64,000 bases of DNA from Nostoc sp. S13 (GCF_029379315.1 NZ_JAQYWQ010000008.1:1-64000), one strand, 5' to 3'; shown: positions 29,172-38,893, counted from the stretch's first letter. The notes: generated from the sequence alone by a model not told the origin. Translations and numbers: made by a program.

Positions 29172-30368
29172 ATGAGATTTATAGAACTTATGGATGAAGT
29201 CGTAGCTAAGTTGATACAAAATAAACAAATCGCTATAGTTGGTGGCGGTCCCGGTGGACTAACCTTAGCACGACTTTTACAACTGAAAGGTGCAAACGTA
29301 AAAGTGTATGAACGAGATTTTAATAAACATGCTCGGATGGTAGGCTCGCCGCTTGATATGCATGAAGGGTCGGGAATGGCAGCTTTACGCAAAGCAAATT
29401 TATTAAGCGAGTTTAAAAAGAATTTTCGTCCCGGTGCCGATAAAATGGTTATCGTGAATGAACGTGCAGAAATATTTTTTAGCGACCACGAAACCAAACC
29501 TGATGAAGATTTTGACAGTGAACATTTTCGTCCTGAAATAGACCGTGGTCCATTACGAAATATGTTGCTGGAATCTTTACAACTGAAAACAGTTGTGTGG
29601 GACAGCCATTTTATTTCAATGGAAAAACAAAATGTGGGCTGGTTGTTGCATTTCAAAAGCGGTTCATCTGCTTACGCAGATATTGTCATTGCTGCTGATG
29701 GCGCCAATTCTAAAATCCGTCCATACATCACAGACATCAAAGCTTTTTATTCAGGCATTACAATGCTTGAAGGCAATATTTCTGATGCAGAAAAAGCAAC
29801 GCCTCATATTTATACATTGCTGAATGGCGGAAAAATAATGGCTTTCGGAAATACAAAGAATTTATTGATGGGTCTGAAAGGCAATGGTGACCTAACTTTT
29901 TACGCAAGTTTCAAAACAGATGAAAACTGGGCAGCAAATAGTGGCTTAGATTATTATGATAAAACACAAATGCTGGCATGGTTCAAAGAAGAATATTCCG
30001 AATGGAGCAGTATCTGGTACGAACTGTTTGAAGATGCAGTCACACCTTTTATTCCGCGACCCATTTATTGTATGCCTTTGAATCAAAACTGGGAAGCCCT
30101 GCCCAACTTAACCATGCTCGGCGATGCCGCACATGTAATGCCGCCCTTTGCAGGAGAAGGCGCAAACATGGCTATGCTTGATGCTTTAGAATTGAGCCAG
30201 TGTTTGTGCAAGGAAAATTTTAGTGAGATACAAACTGCTATTGCTTCTTACGAAAACCAAATGAGAAAAAGAGCGGCAGAGGCAGCGCAGGAGTCTTTAG
30301 AAAATGGAGATCGGATGCACAGCGCAGGCGCGCTCGAAAAAATGCTGGCGTTTTTTGGCGCGAAGTAA
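29172..30368 (+). CDS. TetX-like FAD-dependent monooxygenase
   Basis: Flavin-dependent hydroxylase resembling the tetracycline-inactivating TetX group. FAD motif IAIVGGGPGGLTLARLLQ lies near residue 17, the DG-type motif is IVIAADGANSKIR near 180, and the second FAD motif is LGDAAHVMPPFAGEGANMA near 315. About 399 residues, close to TetX (388). Start is ATG 29172 or 29190; neither has a good Shine-Dalgarno sequence, and 29172 lies two bases after the end of the upstream 199-bp element. The gene contains no HIP1 octamer and its closest recalled relatives are in Bacteroidetes, so transfer is likely. The actual substrate is unknown; tetracycline activity must not be assumed. Confidence 0.85.
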   Translation: MRFIELMDEVVAKLIQNKQIAIVGGGPGGLTLARLLQLKGANVKVYERDFNKHARMVGSPLDMHEGSGMAALRKANLLSEFKKNFRPGADKMVIVNERAEIFFSDHETKPDEDFDSEHFRPEIDRGPLRNMLLESLQLKTVVWDSHFISMEKQNVGWLLHFKSGSSAYADIVIAADGANSKIRPYITDIKAFYSGITMLEGNISDAEKATPHIYTLLNGGKIMAFGNTKNLLMGLKGNGDLTFYASFKTDENWAANSGLDYYDKTQMLAWFKEEYSEWSSIWYELFEDAVTPFIPRPIYCMPLNQNWEALPNLTMLGDAAHVMPPFAGEGANMAMLDALELSQCLCKENFSEIQTAIASYENQMRKRAAEAAQESLENGDRMHSAGALEKMLAFFGAK

Positions 30369-30381
30369 TTTCTAATCCTGA

Positions 30382-30580
30382 TGTAAAGTGACTTTTTATT
30401 TGTCGCTTCACCAAATTAGTGTTATCAAGGGTGTGAAGCTTGAATTGTCTAGCGTTAAGTTTAGAACCAGCAGAGAGAACTTACAAATTGTATCAATACA
30501 AATTGTTACAAGCCTAACGTGGTAAGCCTTAACTTGATGACACGAATTTGTCTCAACGCCATTTAATTTGTCACTGTACA
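30382..30580. mobile_element. 199-bp element with Tn7-like/CAST-type ends, copy 2
   Basis: Second direct copy, same length as 28971-29169, with about 10 substitutions by eye. Its left tip is TGTAAAGTGAC (one mismatch), its right tip GTCACTGTACA. It starts 13 bp after the stop codon of the TetX-like gene. Flanks are CCTGA and AAAAT, so there is no visible five-base duplication here or across the pair. Confidence 0.7.
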
Positions 30581-30776
30581 AAAATCTCTGGCCAGGCAAG
30601 GAAAAATGAAGCTTTTGCGCTTGTAATCGATAAAACCTGCATTATCTTACTTATTCGGGATCACAGCGTCACCAGTCATGAAAGTCGCCGGGAACGGATA
30701 AGCCAAAATACAGCCCTCAGAAAATCTGGTTTCTTAGAAGAGGGTTAACGGAGCGCACCTTCTTTGAAGCCTTCAG

Positions 30777-31397
30777 TTAGTAAATGCTTCGCCAAGCTTT
30801 CACCGTCTGTGTTCCAATTTTGCTATCAACAGTTTGACCTTCTTCCAAGACTAGCCTGATGTCTAAGTTCTCATCTGGAGCATTTTTCAAAGCAGTAGCT
30901 AACTCTTTACTGACAGCAAACTTATTGTTTGAACCGTCTAATTGAAAAACTTGTTCCCTAACTTTGAGCAAAAGTTTATCTACTTTTTTGGTGGTGACAA
31001 ACTTTAAATAATCAGGTCTGGGATACACACGACCTGCGACGTAGAAAAAAGATCCTGCCTGATCCGTATTCAATGTCGCCAGTACTCGAATGCTTTGGGG
31101 AGTCCACAAGCTGATAACTTGCTTTGAACCCTCACGGTACAAATACCCTCCCAAGGAGTTACGATCAAAGACACCGAGAAATTCTCCTTCAAAAGGGTCA
31201 ATGATTCTCACGATTTTCGACCAAGGCACATTCATATCGGGGGAAAGTCCTGCTGATTTGACCACTGGCAAATCACTTGATGATTGGGCTTGGGTAGCTA
31301 CCTGTTGAACGGTAATGGCAGCACACATTTGAGACGAAACTATAGCCAAACTAGCCCCCAAAACAAGAACTGGAATCATCTTTTGTAAGTTGTTCAT
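30777..31397 (-). CDS. Exported hypothetical protein
   Basis: 206 residues, no family recognised. A signal peptide is clear (MIPVLVLGASLAIVSSQMCAA, residues 7-27). The mature part is soluble and mixed alpha/beta (VPWSKIVRIIDPFEGEFLGVFDRNSLGGYLYREGSKQ near 80-115). It seems complete, with start and length plausible. I recall similar proteins only from cyanobacteria. It lies convergent to the 199-bp element region and upstream of a 470-bp non-coding gap. Confidence 0.6.
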   Translation of the reverse strand: MNNLQKMIPVLVLGASLAIVSSQMCAAITVQQVATQAQSSSDLPVVKSAGLSPDMNVPWSKIVRIIDPFEGEFLGVFDRNSLGGYLYREGSKQVISLWTPQSIRVLATLNTDQAGSFFYVAGRVYPRPDYLKFVTTKKVDKLLLKVREQVFQLDGSNNKFAVSKELATALKNAPDENLDIRLVLEEGQTVDSKIGTQTVKAWRSIY

Positions 31398-31869
31398 CAG
31401 TCAGGAGTTCAATTTTCAAAAATGATAATTGGATAACTTTTATTAGTCATCCCCCGTAAGACGCTAACCTTTGAGTGCAGTAACTCCTGATCTGCGTTGC
31501 ATACGAACACTGACTGTACAGCAGTTCTCTGCAACATCAAATTTTTGCAATGCTATCGCCTGACTTGCACGAAGGAAAGCGACCGCACATAGTCAACCAA
31601 GTTTGAGAGAGCGCATTTTCACTATCCCTTAGGGACTTCCAGAGAATAAAATACACAGTTAATTCAAATGATAATTCCTTTACCTCGATAATTATCGATA
31701 CAAGTAATCCCACTGGCTACGGCTGGCTTTGCCTACGCAAGAGGAAAGGGGGGAGAACCGCATAAATCAAATTTATTTGCTCTTAAACCCTTGATTGCTG
31801 GCGAATTCCAGCATCTTTCTCCCCTTTTCCCTGCTTCCCTGCCTCTCTAGTCAGAATTATCAAAAAGCG
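31398..31869. other. Non-coding region between exported protein and ilvB
   Basis: About 470 bp. It includes the promoter region of the exported-protein gene and, near 31,705-31,760, a GGCTACGGCTGGCTTTGCC-type short repeat. I see no gene or stable long hairpin. Confidence 0.4.
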
Positions 31870-33783
31870 TTACAACTTTGTCCCACACTCAGCGCAAAAG
31901 TTGTGGGTGGGAGCATTTTTTGCACTACAGTGGCTACAATACACTGGCTCTGCTGCTACTTTCGGCGGTTGCTTCTGCAAGCCAACCATTTGAGCGTTGC
32001 TTTTGCCAGGGATTACCATTGGATAGCAGTTTTCATCTCTGGTGACGTGGACATTCACGATCACGGGGCCGTTGTGTGCCAGCATTTCGGCGATCGCATC
32101 TTTCAATTCACTGCGATCGCGGATTACCATACCTTTAATCCCATAGGCTTTTGCTAACAACTCTACGTCTGGCATTCCTACTTCCATGTTCGAGCAGGAA
32201 TAACGCTCACCATAGAAAGCTTGCTGCCACTGGCGCACCATCCCTTGCCAGCCGTTATTGATAATTAGTGTCTTGACATTTATCCCATACTGTGCAAGTG
32301 TACCAAGTTCCTGCAAACACATTTGGAAACTGGCATCACCGCTAATACAGATGACTTCTTCATCAGGAAACGCCACTTTAGCGCCCATTGCCGCAGGTAA
32401 ACCAAAACCCATCGTTCCCAAACCAGCACTAGAAATCCAGCGTCTTGGGCCATTCTTCAGGAATTGTGCTGCCCACATTTGATGTTGTCCGACATCTGTG
32501 GTGTAGAAAGCGTGGGGTGCTTGGCGACTGACTTCTACGATCACTTCTTGGGGTGAAATGCTGTCGGGATGATGCGGCACTATTAGAGGATACTCTTCGC
32601 GCCAACGGTTAACTAAATTTAACCACTCTTGGTTTTGATTCGGTGTAGCCTTGACCCCTATTTCTTTGCATCGACGCAACAAGTCTATTAACACGTTCCG
32701 CACATCGCCGACGATGGGCACTTCGGGAACACGGTTTTTGCCGACTTCTGCCGGATCGATGTCGATGTGAATTACTTTGGCGCGGGAGGCGAATTCGTCT
32801 AACTTGCCTGTAACGCGATCGTCAAATCTAGCACCAACGCAAATCAGCAAGTCACAATCACTAACGGCAAAGTTAGCGTAAGCAGTGCCGTGCATCCCCA
32901 ACATTCCCAAAGCTAGGGGATGATGTTCGTCAAATGCACCGATCCCCATTAATGTTGTGGTGACAGGGATATCGAATAATTCAGCTAGTTCTTTGACTTC
33001 TTCATGGGCACTAGCTGCGATCGCACCACCACCGACATACAATAGCGGACGGCGACTTTCAGTAATCAACTGGATCGCGGCATTAATTTGCCGAGGATTT
33101 CCCTTGACTGTGGGACGATAACCGCGTAACTTCACTGAACCTGGTTTCACAGGTACATAGTCAAATTCTTCTAAAGCTACATCTTTGGGGACATCAATCA
33201 AAACTGGCCCCGGACGCCCAGTGCTAGCGATGTGGAAGGCTTCGGCGACAATTCGCGCCATATCTTTGGGGTCACGCACTACATAGGAGTGCTTGACGAT
33301 TGGTAGGGTAATCCCGTAAATATCGGTTTCCTGAAACGCATCAGTACCAATCGACGGACGTGCTACCTGTCCTGTAACCACAATCATCGGGATCGAATCC
33401 ATGTAAGCTGTGGCGATACCTGTCACCAAGTTAGTTGCTCCTGGGCCAGAAGTGCCAAAGCATACTCCTACTTTCCCTGTGGCACGGGCGTACCCATCAG
33501 CTGCGTGGGCTGCACCTTGCTCGTGTCTCACGAGAATGTGCTTCATAGCACCAGTTGCTTGCACCTTATACAGGTCGTCGTAAATTGGGAGAATTGCTCC
33601 ACCAGGATAACCAAAAATATAATCAACGCCGTGGCGATGAAGACTGTCAAGGAGAGCAAAACCGCCAGATACACGTTTGGGCACGACTGGCGGGCTAGAA
33701 GTACGAGACTGTTTGTGAATCTCGATTTGTGGGAGAGTAAATTGGTTAGGCGATTCTCCTGCGGAGACACTTTGTGAACGCAC
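31870..33783 (-). CDS. ilvB: Acetolactate synthase large subunit with C-terminal zinc ribbon
   Basis: ThDP-dependent enzyme making acetolactate or acetohydroxybutyrate in branched-chain amino-acid synthesis. The three ThDP-enzyme domains are complete: [18 protein letters not shown] (catalytic Glu), the FAD-type central domain ([17 protein letters not shown]), and the ThDP-binding [19 protein letters not shown] with IINN. The last 25 residues, after [12 protein letters not shown], contain [19 protein letters not shown], a four-Cys zinc-ribbon not part of the enzyme core. I choose GTG 33783 because GAGG lies seven bases upstream; a TTG two codons earlier is possible. The small subunit gene (ilvH/N) is not in the window. 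Confidence 0.93.
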   Translation of the reverse strand: MRSQSVSAGESPNQFTLPQIEIHKQSRTSSPPVVPKRVSGGFALLDSLHRHGVDYIFGYPGGAILPIYDDLYKVQATGAMKHILVRHEQGAAHAADGYARATGKVGVCFGTSGPGATNLVTGIATAYMDSIPMIVVTGQVARPSIGTDAFQETDIYGITLPIVKHSYVVRDPKDMARIVAEAFHIASTGRPGPVLIDVPKDVALEEFDYVPVKPGSVKLRGYRPTVKGNPRQINAAIQLITESRRPLLYVGGGAIAASAHEEVKELAELFDIPVTTTLMGIGAFDEHHPLALGMLGMHGTAYANFAVSDCDLLICVGARFDDRVTGKLDEFASRAKVIHIDIDPAEVGKNRVPEVPIVGDVRNVLIDLLRRCKEIGVKATPNQNQEWLNLVNRWREEYPLIVPHHPDSISPQEVIVEVSRQAPHAFYTTDVGQHQMWAAQFLKNGPRRWISSAGLGTMGFGLPAAMGAKVAFPDEEVICISGDASFQMCLQELGTLAQYGINVKTLIINNGWQGMVRQWQQAFYGERYSCSNMEVGMPDVELLAKAYGIKGMVIRDRSELKDAIAEMLAHNGPVIVNVHVTRDENCYPMVIPGKSNAQMVGLQKQPPKVAAEPVYCSHCSAKNAPTHNFCAECGTKL

Positions 33784-33915
33784 GGTCAAACCTCAGACTA
33801 TAGCTAAACTTAATGCCGAATTCTGTAGTTAATATTTCATTTTAATTGAAAAGTTCAATCAAAATCTGATAAATTTTTATATTAAATATAAAGCTAGATT
33901 ATTAGCCTACATTAA

Positions 33916-35178
33916 TTAAATTATGTCTTGCAAGACTTTGCGGGTATTTTTCCAAGCCCAAACACCCACAACTACGACAACAATACTCATTCCTACAAGC
34001 ACAAATCGCAAGCCCAGAGCATCAGTTAATGGCCCAGTAATCGCCAGAGGTAACGCCAGAGCGATGTTGACGGCATGATTTTGAAAGCCAAATACTTTAC
34101 CGTGCATGGTAGGTGGTGTTTGCTGTTGAATTAAAGTTTGCATGGGTACACCAATTAAGGCAGCACCTATACCCAAAAATGCACATAATCCTAGCGCCAG
34201 CAACAAGTTGTGCGTAAAAGTGAAGACTCCTAAAACTAGTGCAATCATCAAAAATCCAACTAGAGGTAGGGGCTTGTGATGAAATTTCTCACCCCAGTGA
34301 CCTAAAATCGCCGCACCAAATACCATACCCACCCCTGCTGCTGCCAAGAAAAAGCCAAACTGTTTTTCTTTAAGACCAAACTCCTCGGCTAATCGAATCG
34401 TCAGCACTGTTAAGGCTGCAAACACACAATATAAAGTTGTCAGTTGCAGCATGGCGTTCAAGATCAAAGGGTTTTTCTTGAGATAGCGCAGGCTGTCGGT
34501 GAATTCAGCCCAAGGGTTATTTGATGCCCGATTTTCCTTCGGTCGTTTGGGTTCTTTAAACTTAATCGGCTGGATGATCGCAGCCGATAATATGTATAAT
34601 CCACCAACCACAAGCTCTTGACCGTATTCTTCTCCCATCAAGCTTTTCGCCAAACTCAAAATCGGCTCTCCGATCGCAAAGCCAACAATTAAAGCTCCCA
34701 TCATCGTACTGGTAAACAGCGCATTGGCTGCCAACAAATTCTCTCGCTTCACCAATAAGGGAATCGCTGCTTGTTCAGCTGGTGCAAAAAACTGCGTCAC
34801 CGTGGAAATAGCAAAAGTCAGGATTAACAGAATCACGAACTCTCGTGGTAATAAAGGAAGACACAGCGTTAATATGCCCCGCACGACATCTGAGCCGACC
34901 ATAATCAGCTTTTTTGGCAAGCGGTCAACAAAGATACCACCGGCAGAACCGAACAAAATTGCTGGTATTGTAAACGACAGCATCAAAGTTGAATACATCG
35001 AGTTTTGTGCCAACCCAGGAAGCGGTGGGTAGTTTTCCAACAGAGCAATCAGCAAAACGAAGAAAACCTTATCTGCTAACTGGGACAGCAGTTGCCCAAT
35101 CCACAGGAGCATAAAACCACGGTTTTTTAGCAGTGCGCCAAACCCGTTATTAACGGCAGCAGGTTCAGTTGGAAACAT
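33916..35178 (-). CDS. MFS transporter (DHA3-like)
   Basis: 420-residue major facilitator protein with about twelve membrane segments. The start (GALLKNRGFMLLWIGQLLSQLADKVFFVLLIALL) and the loop GGIFVDRLPKKLIMVGSDVVRG are typical of the DHA3 drug/macrolide exporter group. The substrate cannot be told. The ATG at 35178 is clear. It lies between ilvB and the hydrolase-like gene on the same strand, with GGGCATG repeats just upstream of the start. Confidence 0.85.
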   Translation of the reverse strand: MFPTEPAAVNNGFGALLKNRGFMLLWIGQLLSQLADKVFFVLLIALLENYPPLPGLAQNSMYSTLMLSFTIPAILFGSAGGIFVDRLPKKLIMVGSDVVRGILTLCLPLLPREFVILLILTFAISTVTQFFAPAEQAAIPLLVKRENLLAANALFTSTMMGALIVGFAIGEPILSLAKSLMGEEYGQELVVGGLYILSAAIIQPIKFKEPKRPKENRASNNPWAEFTDSLRYLKKNPLILNAMLQLTTLYCVFAALTVLTIRLAEEFGLKEKQFGFFLAAAGVGMVFGAAILGHWGEKFHHKPLPLVGFLMIALVLGVFTFTHNLLLALGLCAFLGIGAALIGVPMQTLIQQQTPPTMHGKVFGFQNHAVNIALALPLAITGPLTDALGLRFVLVGMSIVVVVVGVWAWKNTRKVLQDII

Positions 35179-35202
35179 TAGATACTTTCTTTAGGTAGAT
35201 GG

Positions 35203-35248
35203 GCATTGGGCATGGGGCATTGGGCATGGGGCATGGGGCATGGGGCAG
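35203..35248. repeat. GGGCATG short-repeat tract
   Basis: Six to seven heptamer units of GGGCATTG/GGGCATGG just upstream of the MFS gene, the same unit as at 190-297 and 22203-22250. It lies within the 140-bp gap to the next gene and could affect the MFS promoter. Confidence 0.75.
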
Positions 35249-35316
35249 AGGGAAGAATAACTCCTCACTCCTGTTTACTTACTCCTCACTCCTGTTTACT
35301 TACTCCATTGTCCGGA

Positions 35317-35889
35317 TTAATTTGCTTCATAGCGCTTTAACAGCATAAGCAAAAACTCAGCTGCTGTCAGACGACCTTTGGGTGGAGAAATTCCTATGGA
35401 TGAATCTACCCAGCATCCTTGTACAATTTGGGGGGATTTCCAAATTGACAAATGATCAACTGCTGGCTCTGCATAAAAGTTATTTTGCCCACTACCTAGC
35501 AAACAGGAACTCCAATGAGTGAAATAATCATGACTCATCCGATGAATAGGGAAATTACCTTGTAGTGGTACTCCCCATCCATCTATAGCAATAAACGCTT
35601 TGACATGACCACCTAAGAGTTGCCACAAACACGCCGCTCCTATTGCCCCAACTACGCCAGCACTATAGCTAATGAATATAATTGGTGATTTTAGCTGATC
35701 GACTAAGCGAGCGTGCAAAAACTGCAAGATGTGAAATGCTGATAAAACCAACAAATCTTCACCTGCATAAATAAGTATATTTGCGGCGTTAGGAGCGATC
35801 GCGCTATGAGAAACTAAATCTAACAATCCGACTCTAAAGCTTTCAGTTAATTCTGGCTCATGGATTCCAGGGCAAATAATTATACTCAT
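35317..35889 (-). CDS. Alpha/beta-hydrolase-like protein
   Basis: 190 residues. The N-terminal strand MSIIICPGIHEPELT, a possible nucleophile elbow ISYSAGVVG (Ser in S-x-S-x-G, about residue 97) and a later DHLSIWKSPQ (His) suggest a compact alpha/beta-hydrolase fold, but the usual GxSxG is not exact. Function unknown. It lies upstream of the MFS gene on the same strand. Confidence 0.55.
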   Translation of the reverse strand: MSIIICPGIHEPELTESFRVGLLDLVSHSAIAPNAANILIYAGEDLLVLSAFHILQFLHARLVDQLKSPIIFISYSAGVVGAIGAACLWQLLGGHVKAFIAIDGWGVPLQGNFPIHRMSHDYFTHWSSCLLGSGQNNFYAEPAVDHLSIWKSPQIVQGCWVDSSIGISPPKGRLTAAEFLLMLLKRYEAN

Positions 35890-36224
35890 CTGTCTATCGT
35901 GTTAGCAGCTTTCACAATTATTAATAACTTAAACTTAGTACAGGGATTTATGAATTGGTAGCGAATTAAATTTGGCAAGACTCTGCGTACCTGGAGCGTT
36001 TAAAAACGCTACGATTTCACCGAAAGTGGTACTTAGTAGAACGGTCTATTAGCTGTTCACCGTATATGCAGTAATAACCGCACTATGTCTTTTGATGTAT
36101 TCTTTTGATTTTTGCACCTATCCTATCCCCCTGGATGGGATAATATGTTACTAGTAGGGGAAATGTGCAAGCTATTCCCTAACTTCATATCTCTCTGCAC
36201 TTTGGTTATATTGAGGAACTCATT

Positions 36225-37337
36225 GTGGTTGCCACGCCGGAAAAAGTACAACACACTCACGAGCAATTATCAGGTAAAGACCGTGTAGCCGTACTGCTCA
36301 TGGGCTACGGCGAAGTCGAAAGCTACGAAGATTTCGCCAACTATAACGAACAGGCTTTAAATCTACTGACAGCAAAATTCGCACCGGTGCCAACCTGGAT
36401 TTATCCCCCCCTAGCAAAGCTTTTGGCACTATTTGACCGCCATGAGTGGGGACACACACACCACGATTTTATTTCTCCACACAATGCCATCTTTGAACAG
36501 CAGCGTGCTGGGATTGAGAAGCATTTACAAGAAAAATGGGGTGATAATGTTCAAGTTTTCAAGGCTTTCAACTTCTGCGCCCCTTTCTTACCTAATCAAG
36601 TCTTGGCAGAAATCAAAAACCAAGGCTTTGATAAACTGCTAATCTACCCACTGCTGGTTGTTGATTCTATCTTTACCAGTGGGATTGCGATCGAGCAAGT
36701 TAACAATGCTCTGGTTGAGTTAACTGATGGTGAAGAACACTGGGTTAAAGGACAGCGCTACATTCCTTCTTTTTTCAACGAACCAGCCTACATCGATTTA
36801 ATGGCTCATCTGGTTGAGGAGAAAATTGCTGAGTTAGCAGCAGCTTATCTACCTTCTCAAATCGGCATTGTGTTAATGAATCACGGCTGTCCCCATAAAG
36901 CTAAAGGGTTTACTTCTGGGATTGCCGAAAGTGAAGCGATGTATGATTTGGTTCGAGATAAGTTGATTAATCGTTATCCCTTAATCTCAGTGGGTTGGCT
37001 AAATCACGATACACCTTTAATTGATTGGACACAGCCAAATGCCGAGCAAGCTGCGAATAACCTGATTCAATTAGGTGCGAAAGTAGTGATATTTATGCCA
37101 ATTGGCTTTGCTACAGAAAACCACGAAACTTTATTGGATGTACACCATATCATCCATACTTTGGAAAAACAGCATCCTGGTACGAACTACGTGCAAATGG
37201 CTTGCGTCAACGACCATCCAGAATTTTTGGCAATGGCGGCCCAATGGGCTGATGCTCATATTGCACAACTGTTGTCAGACCAAACTTTGGCAGTTAATCC
37301 CCAACTAGCTGGGCATCATCATCACCACCATCATTAA
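36225..37337 (+). CDS. Ferrochelatase-family protein with C-terminal poly-His tail
   Basis: 370 residues related to class II chelatases. The segment MPIGFATENHETLLDVHH matches the ferrochelatase active-site region (Glu and His), and NHGCPHKAKGF and the N-terminal VLLMGYGEVES also fit. It lacks the chlorophyll-a/b-binding C-terminal segment of the main cyanobacterial HemH, so it may be a second, divergent chelatase-like protein rather than the essential ferrochelatase. It ends PQLAGHHHHHHH, a natural seven-His tail that could bind metal. Start is GTG 36225 with GAGGA upstream. A stem of the GTAGGGTGGGC type follows the stop. Confidence 0.75.
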   Translation: MVATPEKVQHTHEQLSGKDRVAVLLMGYGEVESYEDFANYNEQALNLLTAKFAPVPTWIYPPLAKLLALFDRHEWGHTHHDFISPHNAIFEQQRAGIEKHLQEKWGDNVQVFKAFNFCAPFLPNQVLAEIKNQGFDKLLIYPLLVVDSIFTSGIAIEQVNNALVELTDGEEHWVKGQRYIPSFFNEPAYIDLMAHLVEEKIAELAAAYLPSQIGIVLMNHGCPHKAKGFTSGIAESEAMYDLVRDKLINRYPLISVGWLNHDTPLIDWTQPNAEQAANNLIQLGAKVVIFMPIGFATENHETLLDVHHIIHTLEKQHPGTNYVQMACVNDHPEFLAMAAQWADAHIAQLLSDQTLAVNPQLAGHHHHHHH

Positions 37338-37342
37338 GTTCT

Positions 37343-37372
37343 GTAGGGTGGGCAAAGGTTTACCCACCCTAC
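37343..37372 (+). terminator. GTAGGGTGGGC hairpin after the ferrochelatase-like gene
   Basis: GTAGGGTGGGCAAAG and its near-perfect complement make a roughly 15-bp stem five bases after the stop codon. The same sequence, fully palindromic, recurs at 39811-39840 behind a second copy of this gene's last codons. Confidence 0.65.
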
Positions 37373-37390
37373 ATTTATGGTGTACTCAGT

Positions 37391-37545
37391 TGACACTCCC
37401 ACGCTTTGAAACGTGGGATTTTTGATTTAAAACTGTGCTTTCTCTTTGCCTTGCTTACGTCTTACATCTTCATATGGCACCGTTGCGACGCCTCCTGAAG
37501 CTGAAATTTCCGTCTGTCCTCCGGTACTGACATATAATTATTTTT
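37391..37545 (-). mobile_element. Second orphan IS200/IS605-type right end
   Basis: Begins TGACACTCCCACG and pairs TCCCACG (37397-37403) with CGTGGGA (37412-37418), followed by TTTTTGATTT. This has the same layout as 14564-14600 (TGACATTCCCC ... GGGGATTCTTG). The rest of the region lacks any ORF. On the minus strand it would be the right end, after a lost tnpB. Boundaries at the far side are approximate. Confidence 0.4.
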
Positions 37546-37546
37546 T

Positions 37547-38893
37547 TTAATACTGCTGTAGTAACAATCGTTCATCAGTATCCAACGCTGCTAGGGGATT
37601 TTCTGTGTCTATCCATGAAACCTGTTCTTCTAGCTTGTCACAACAAGAGCGCACTAAATGCAAACCGGCATCTAATGGAAGTTGAGCAGTTGTCTGTGTA
37701 AACTCTTGCAATATCCCAGCTTCTATCGTCTGATAGTGATCAAGGTGTTTGCTCAGTTTTGCTAGAAAATTTGCTCCTTCACCACCCTCTGCGCTGGCAA
37801 ACTGCAAAATTGAATTGACGTAAGCCTTAACTTTGGGATTTTTAACTCCCTCTGTAGCTGAAGTATAGAGCAGTTCACCATTTAGATATTCAAAATCTGG
37901 TACATACAGGTTAGAGCCAACTAGTTCAAATATCTGCGTTTCTTTAGCTGGTCTAACCGTTAACTTCTCCCGCCTGACTCGATTAGCCGCCTTCTCAAGC
38001 AATGTAATTACAGCTAAAGTTATTGATGGATAGTTACTATCTATACATCTAATTTCAACAGTGCCGAGTTTGTTGAGTCTAACTGGATTCCAAGCTGACT
38101 TGAGTAAGCTGACTTCTGCTTCTAATATCAGGTTAGGTTCAATTCCGGCTTTTTCCATCGCTTGCAACCAAGCATAGTAACGAGCAAAGTGCTGTTCAAC
38201 TAAACCCTCCACACTTAATGCATAAGGCATGAGTCCGCCGACAGGCTGTAAATGAGTGTAAACTCCTTCCCAGCCAAAGGTTTCACTACCTCGATAACGA
38301 ATTGTATGCGCGGCTAGCCCGATCGCCTGTCCTTCATAATAGGGACACGCCCGCGTCAGGGAAATGAGTGCTGAGTCGCAAGCTGTAGCTAAATTATAGA
38401 TATTTAGTAGTTCTTCTCGCTCTGCTGATGTCGAGTTGTAGGAGACTGCAACACTAGGGTCAATTACCCCAGGCGGGACTTCTAAATGCAGGTGTGTACC
38501 TGTACATTTGGCGGCGTGCAAGAATTTCTCATAGCCGACAGTCCGCGCTTGGATATGGTAATTAGGGTGATCCCGCATAACTGGTGTAATATGCAAAGGG
38601 TAGCTAGACAGAGGGTAAAGGCGTAAACCCATCTGTTGCGCCACACGAAGCGCCAATTTGAGATTTTTGAGATAAACTTTTGCTAGTTCTGTACCAGTGT
38701 CCGCAGGAGGTGTGTTAATTTCTACCATGCTTTTGACGAACTCTGGCACAAAGTACTTTGGGTCTAAACCTTGTGTTTGGGCCATTAAGTGACAATCTTT
38801 CAAAAACTCATCGGCGCGATCGCTTAAGTTACCAGCCTCATCTACCAGAAAAAATTCTTGCTCAAGACCGATACGACGCTTTACTACATTCAT
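37547..38893 (-). CDS. Glutamate-cysteine ligase family 2 (GCS2) protein
   Basis: 448-residue ATP-dependent carboxylate-amine ligase of the GCS2/YbdK-like group. Start MNVVKRRIGLEQEFFLVDEAG carries the family's metal/substrate Glu motif (GLEQEFF); GTHLHLEVP near residue 130 and LGTVEIRCIDSNYP near 285 are further family features. It could be the gamma-glutamylcysteine synthetase for glutathione or a relative with a different substrate; length and motifs alone do not decide. It lies between the ferrochelatase-like gene and a family B element. Confidence 0.75.
   Translation of the reverse strand: MNVVKRRIGLEQEFFLVDEAGNLSDRADEFLKDCHLMAQTQGLDPKYFVPEFVKSMVEINTPPADTGTELAKVYLKNLKLALRVAQQMGLRLYPLSSYPLHITPVMRDHPNYHIQARTVGYEKFLHAAKCTGTHLHLEVPPGVIDPSVAVSYNSTSAEREELLNIYNLATACDSALISLTRACPYYEGQAIGLAAHTIRYRGSETFGWEGVYTHLQPVGGLMPYALSVEGLVEQHFARYYAWLQAMEKAGIEPNLILEAEVSLLKSAWNPVRLNKLGTVEIRCIDSNYPSITLAVITLLEKAANRVRREKLTVRPAKETQIFELVGSNLYVPDFEYLNGELLYTSATEGVKNPKVKAYVNSILQFASAEGGEGANFLAKLSKHLDHYQTIEAGILQEFTQTTAQLPLDAGLHLVRSCCDKLEEQVSWIDTENPLAALDTDERLLLQQY

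Noticed and set aside
28997-29656. 219-codon minus-strand frame over the first 199-bp element and the TetX-like gene
   Set aside because: It is antisense to the monooxygenase and partly made of the element; no family resemblance.
28971-30580. A complete CAST system
   Set aside because: Only the end-like elements are present; no tnsB, tnsC, tniQ, cas12k or CRISPR array is in the window.
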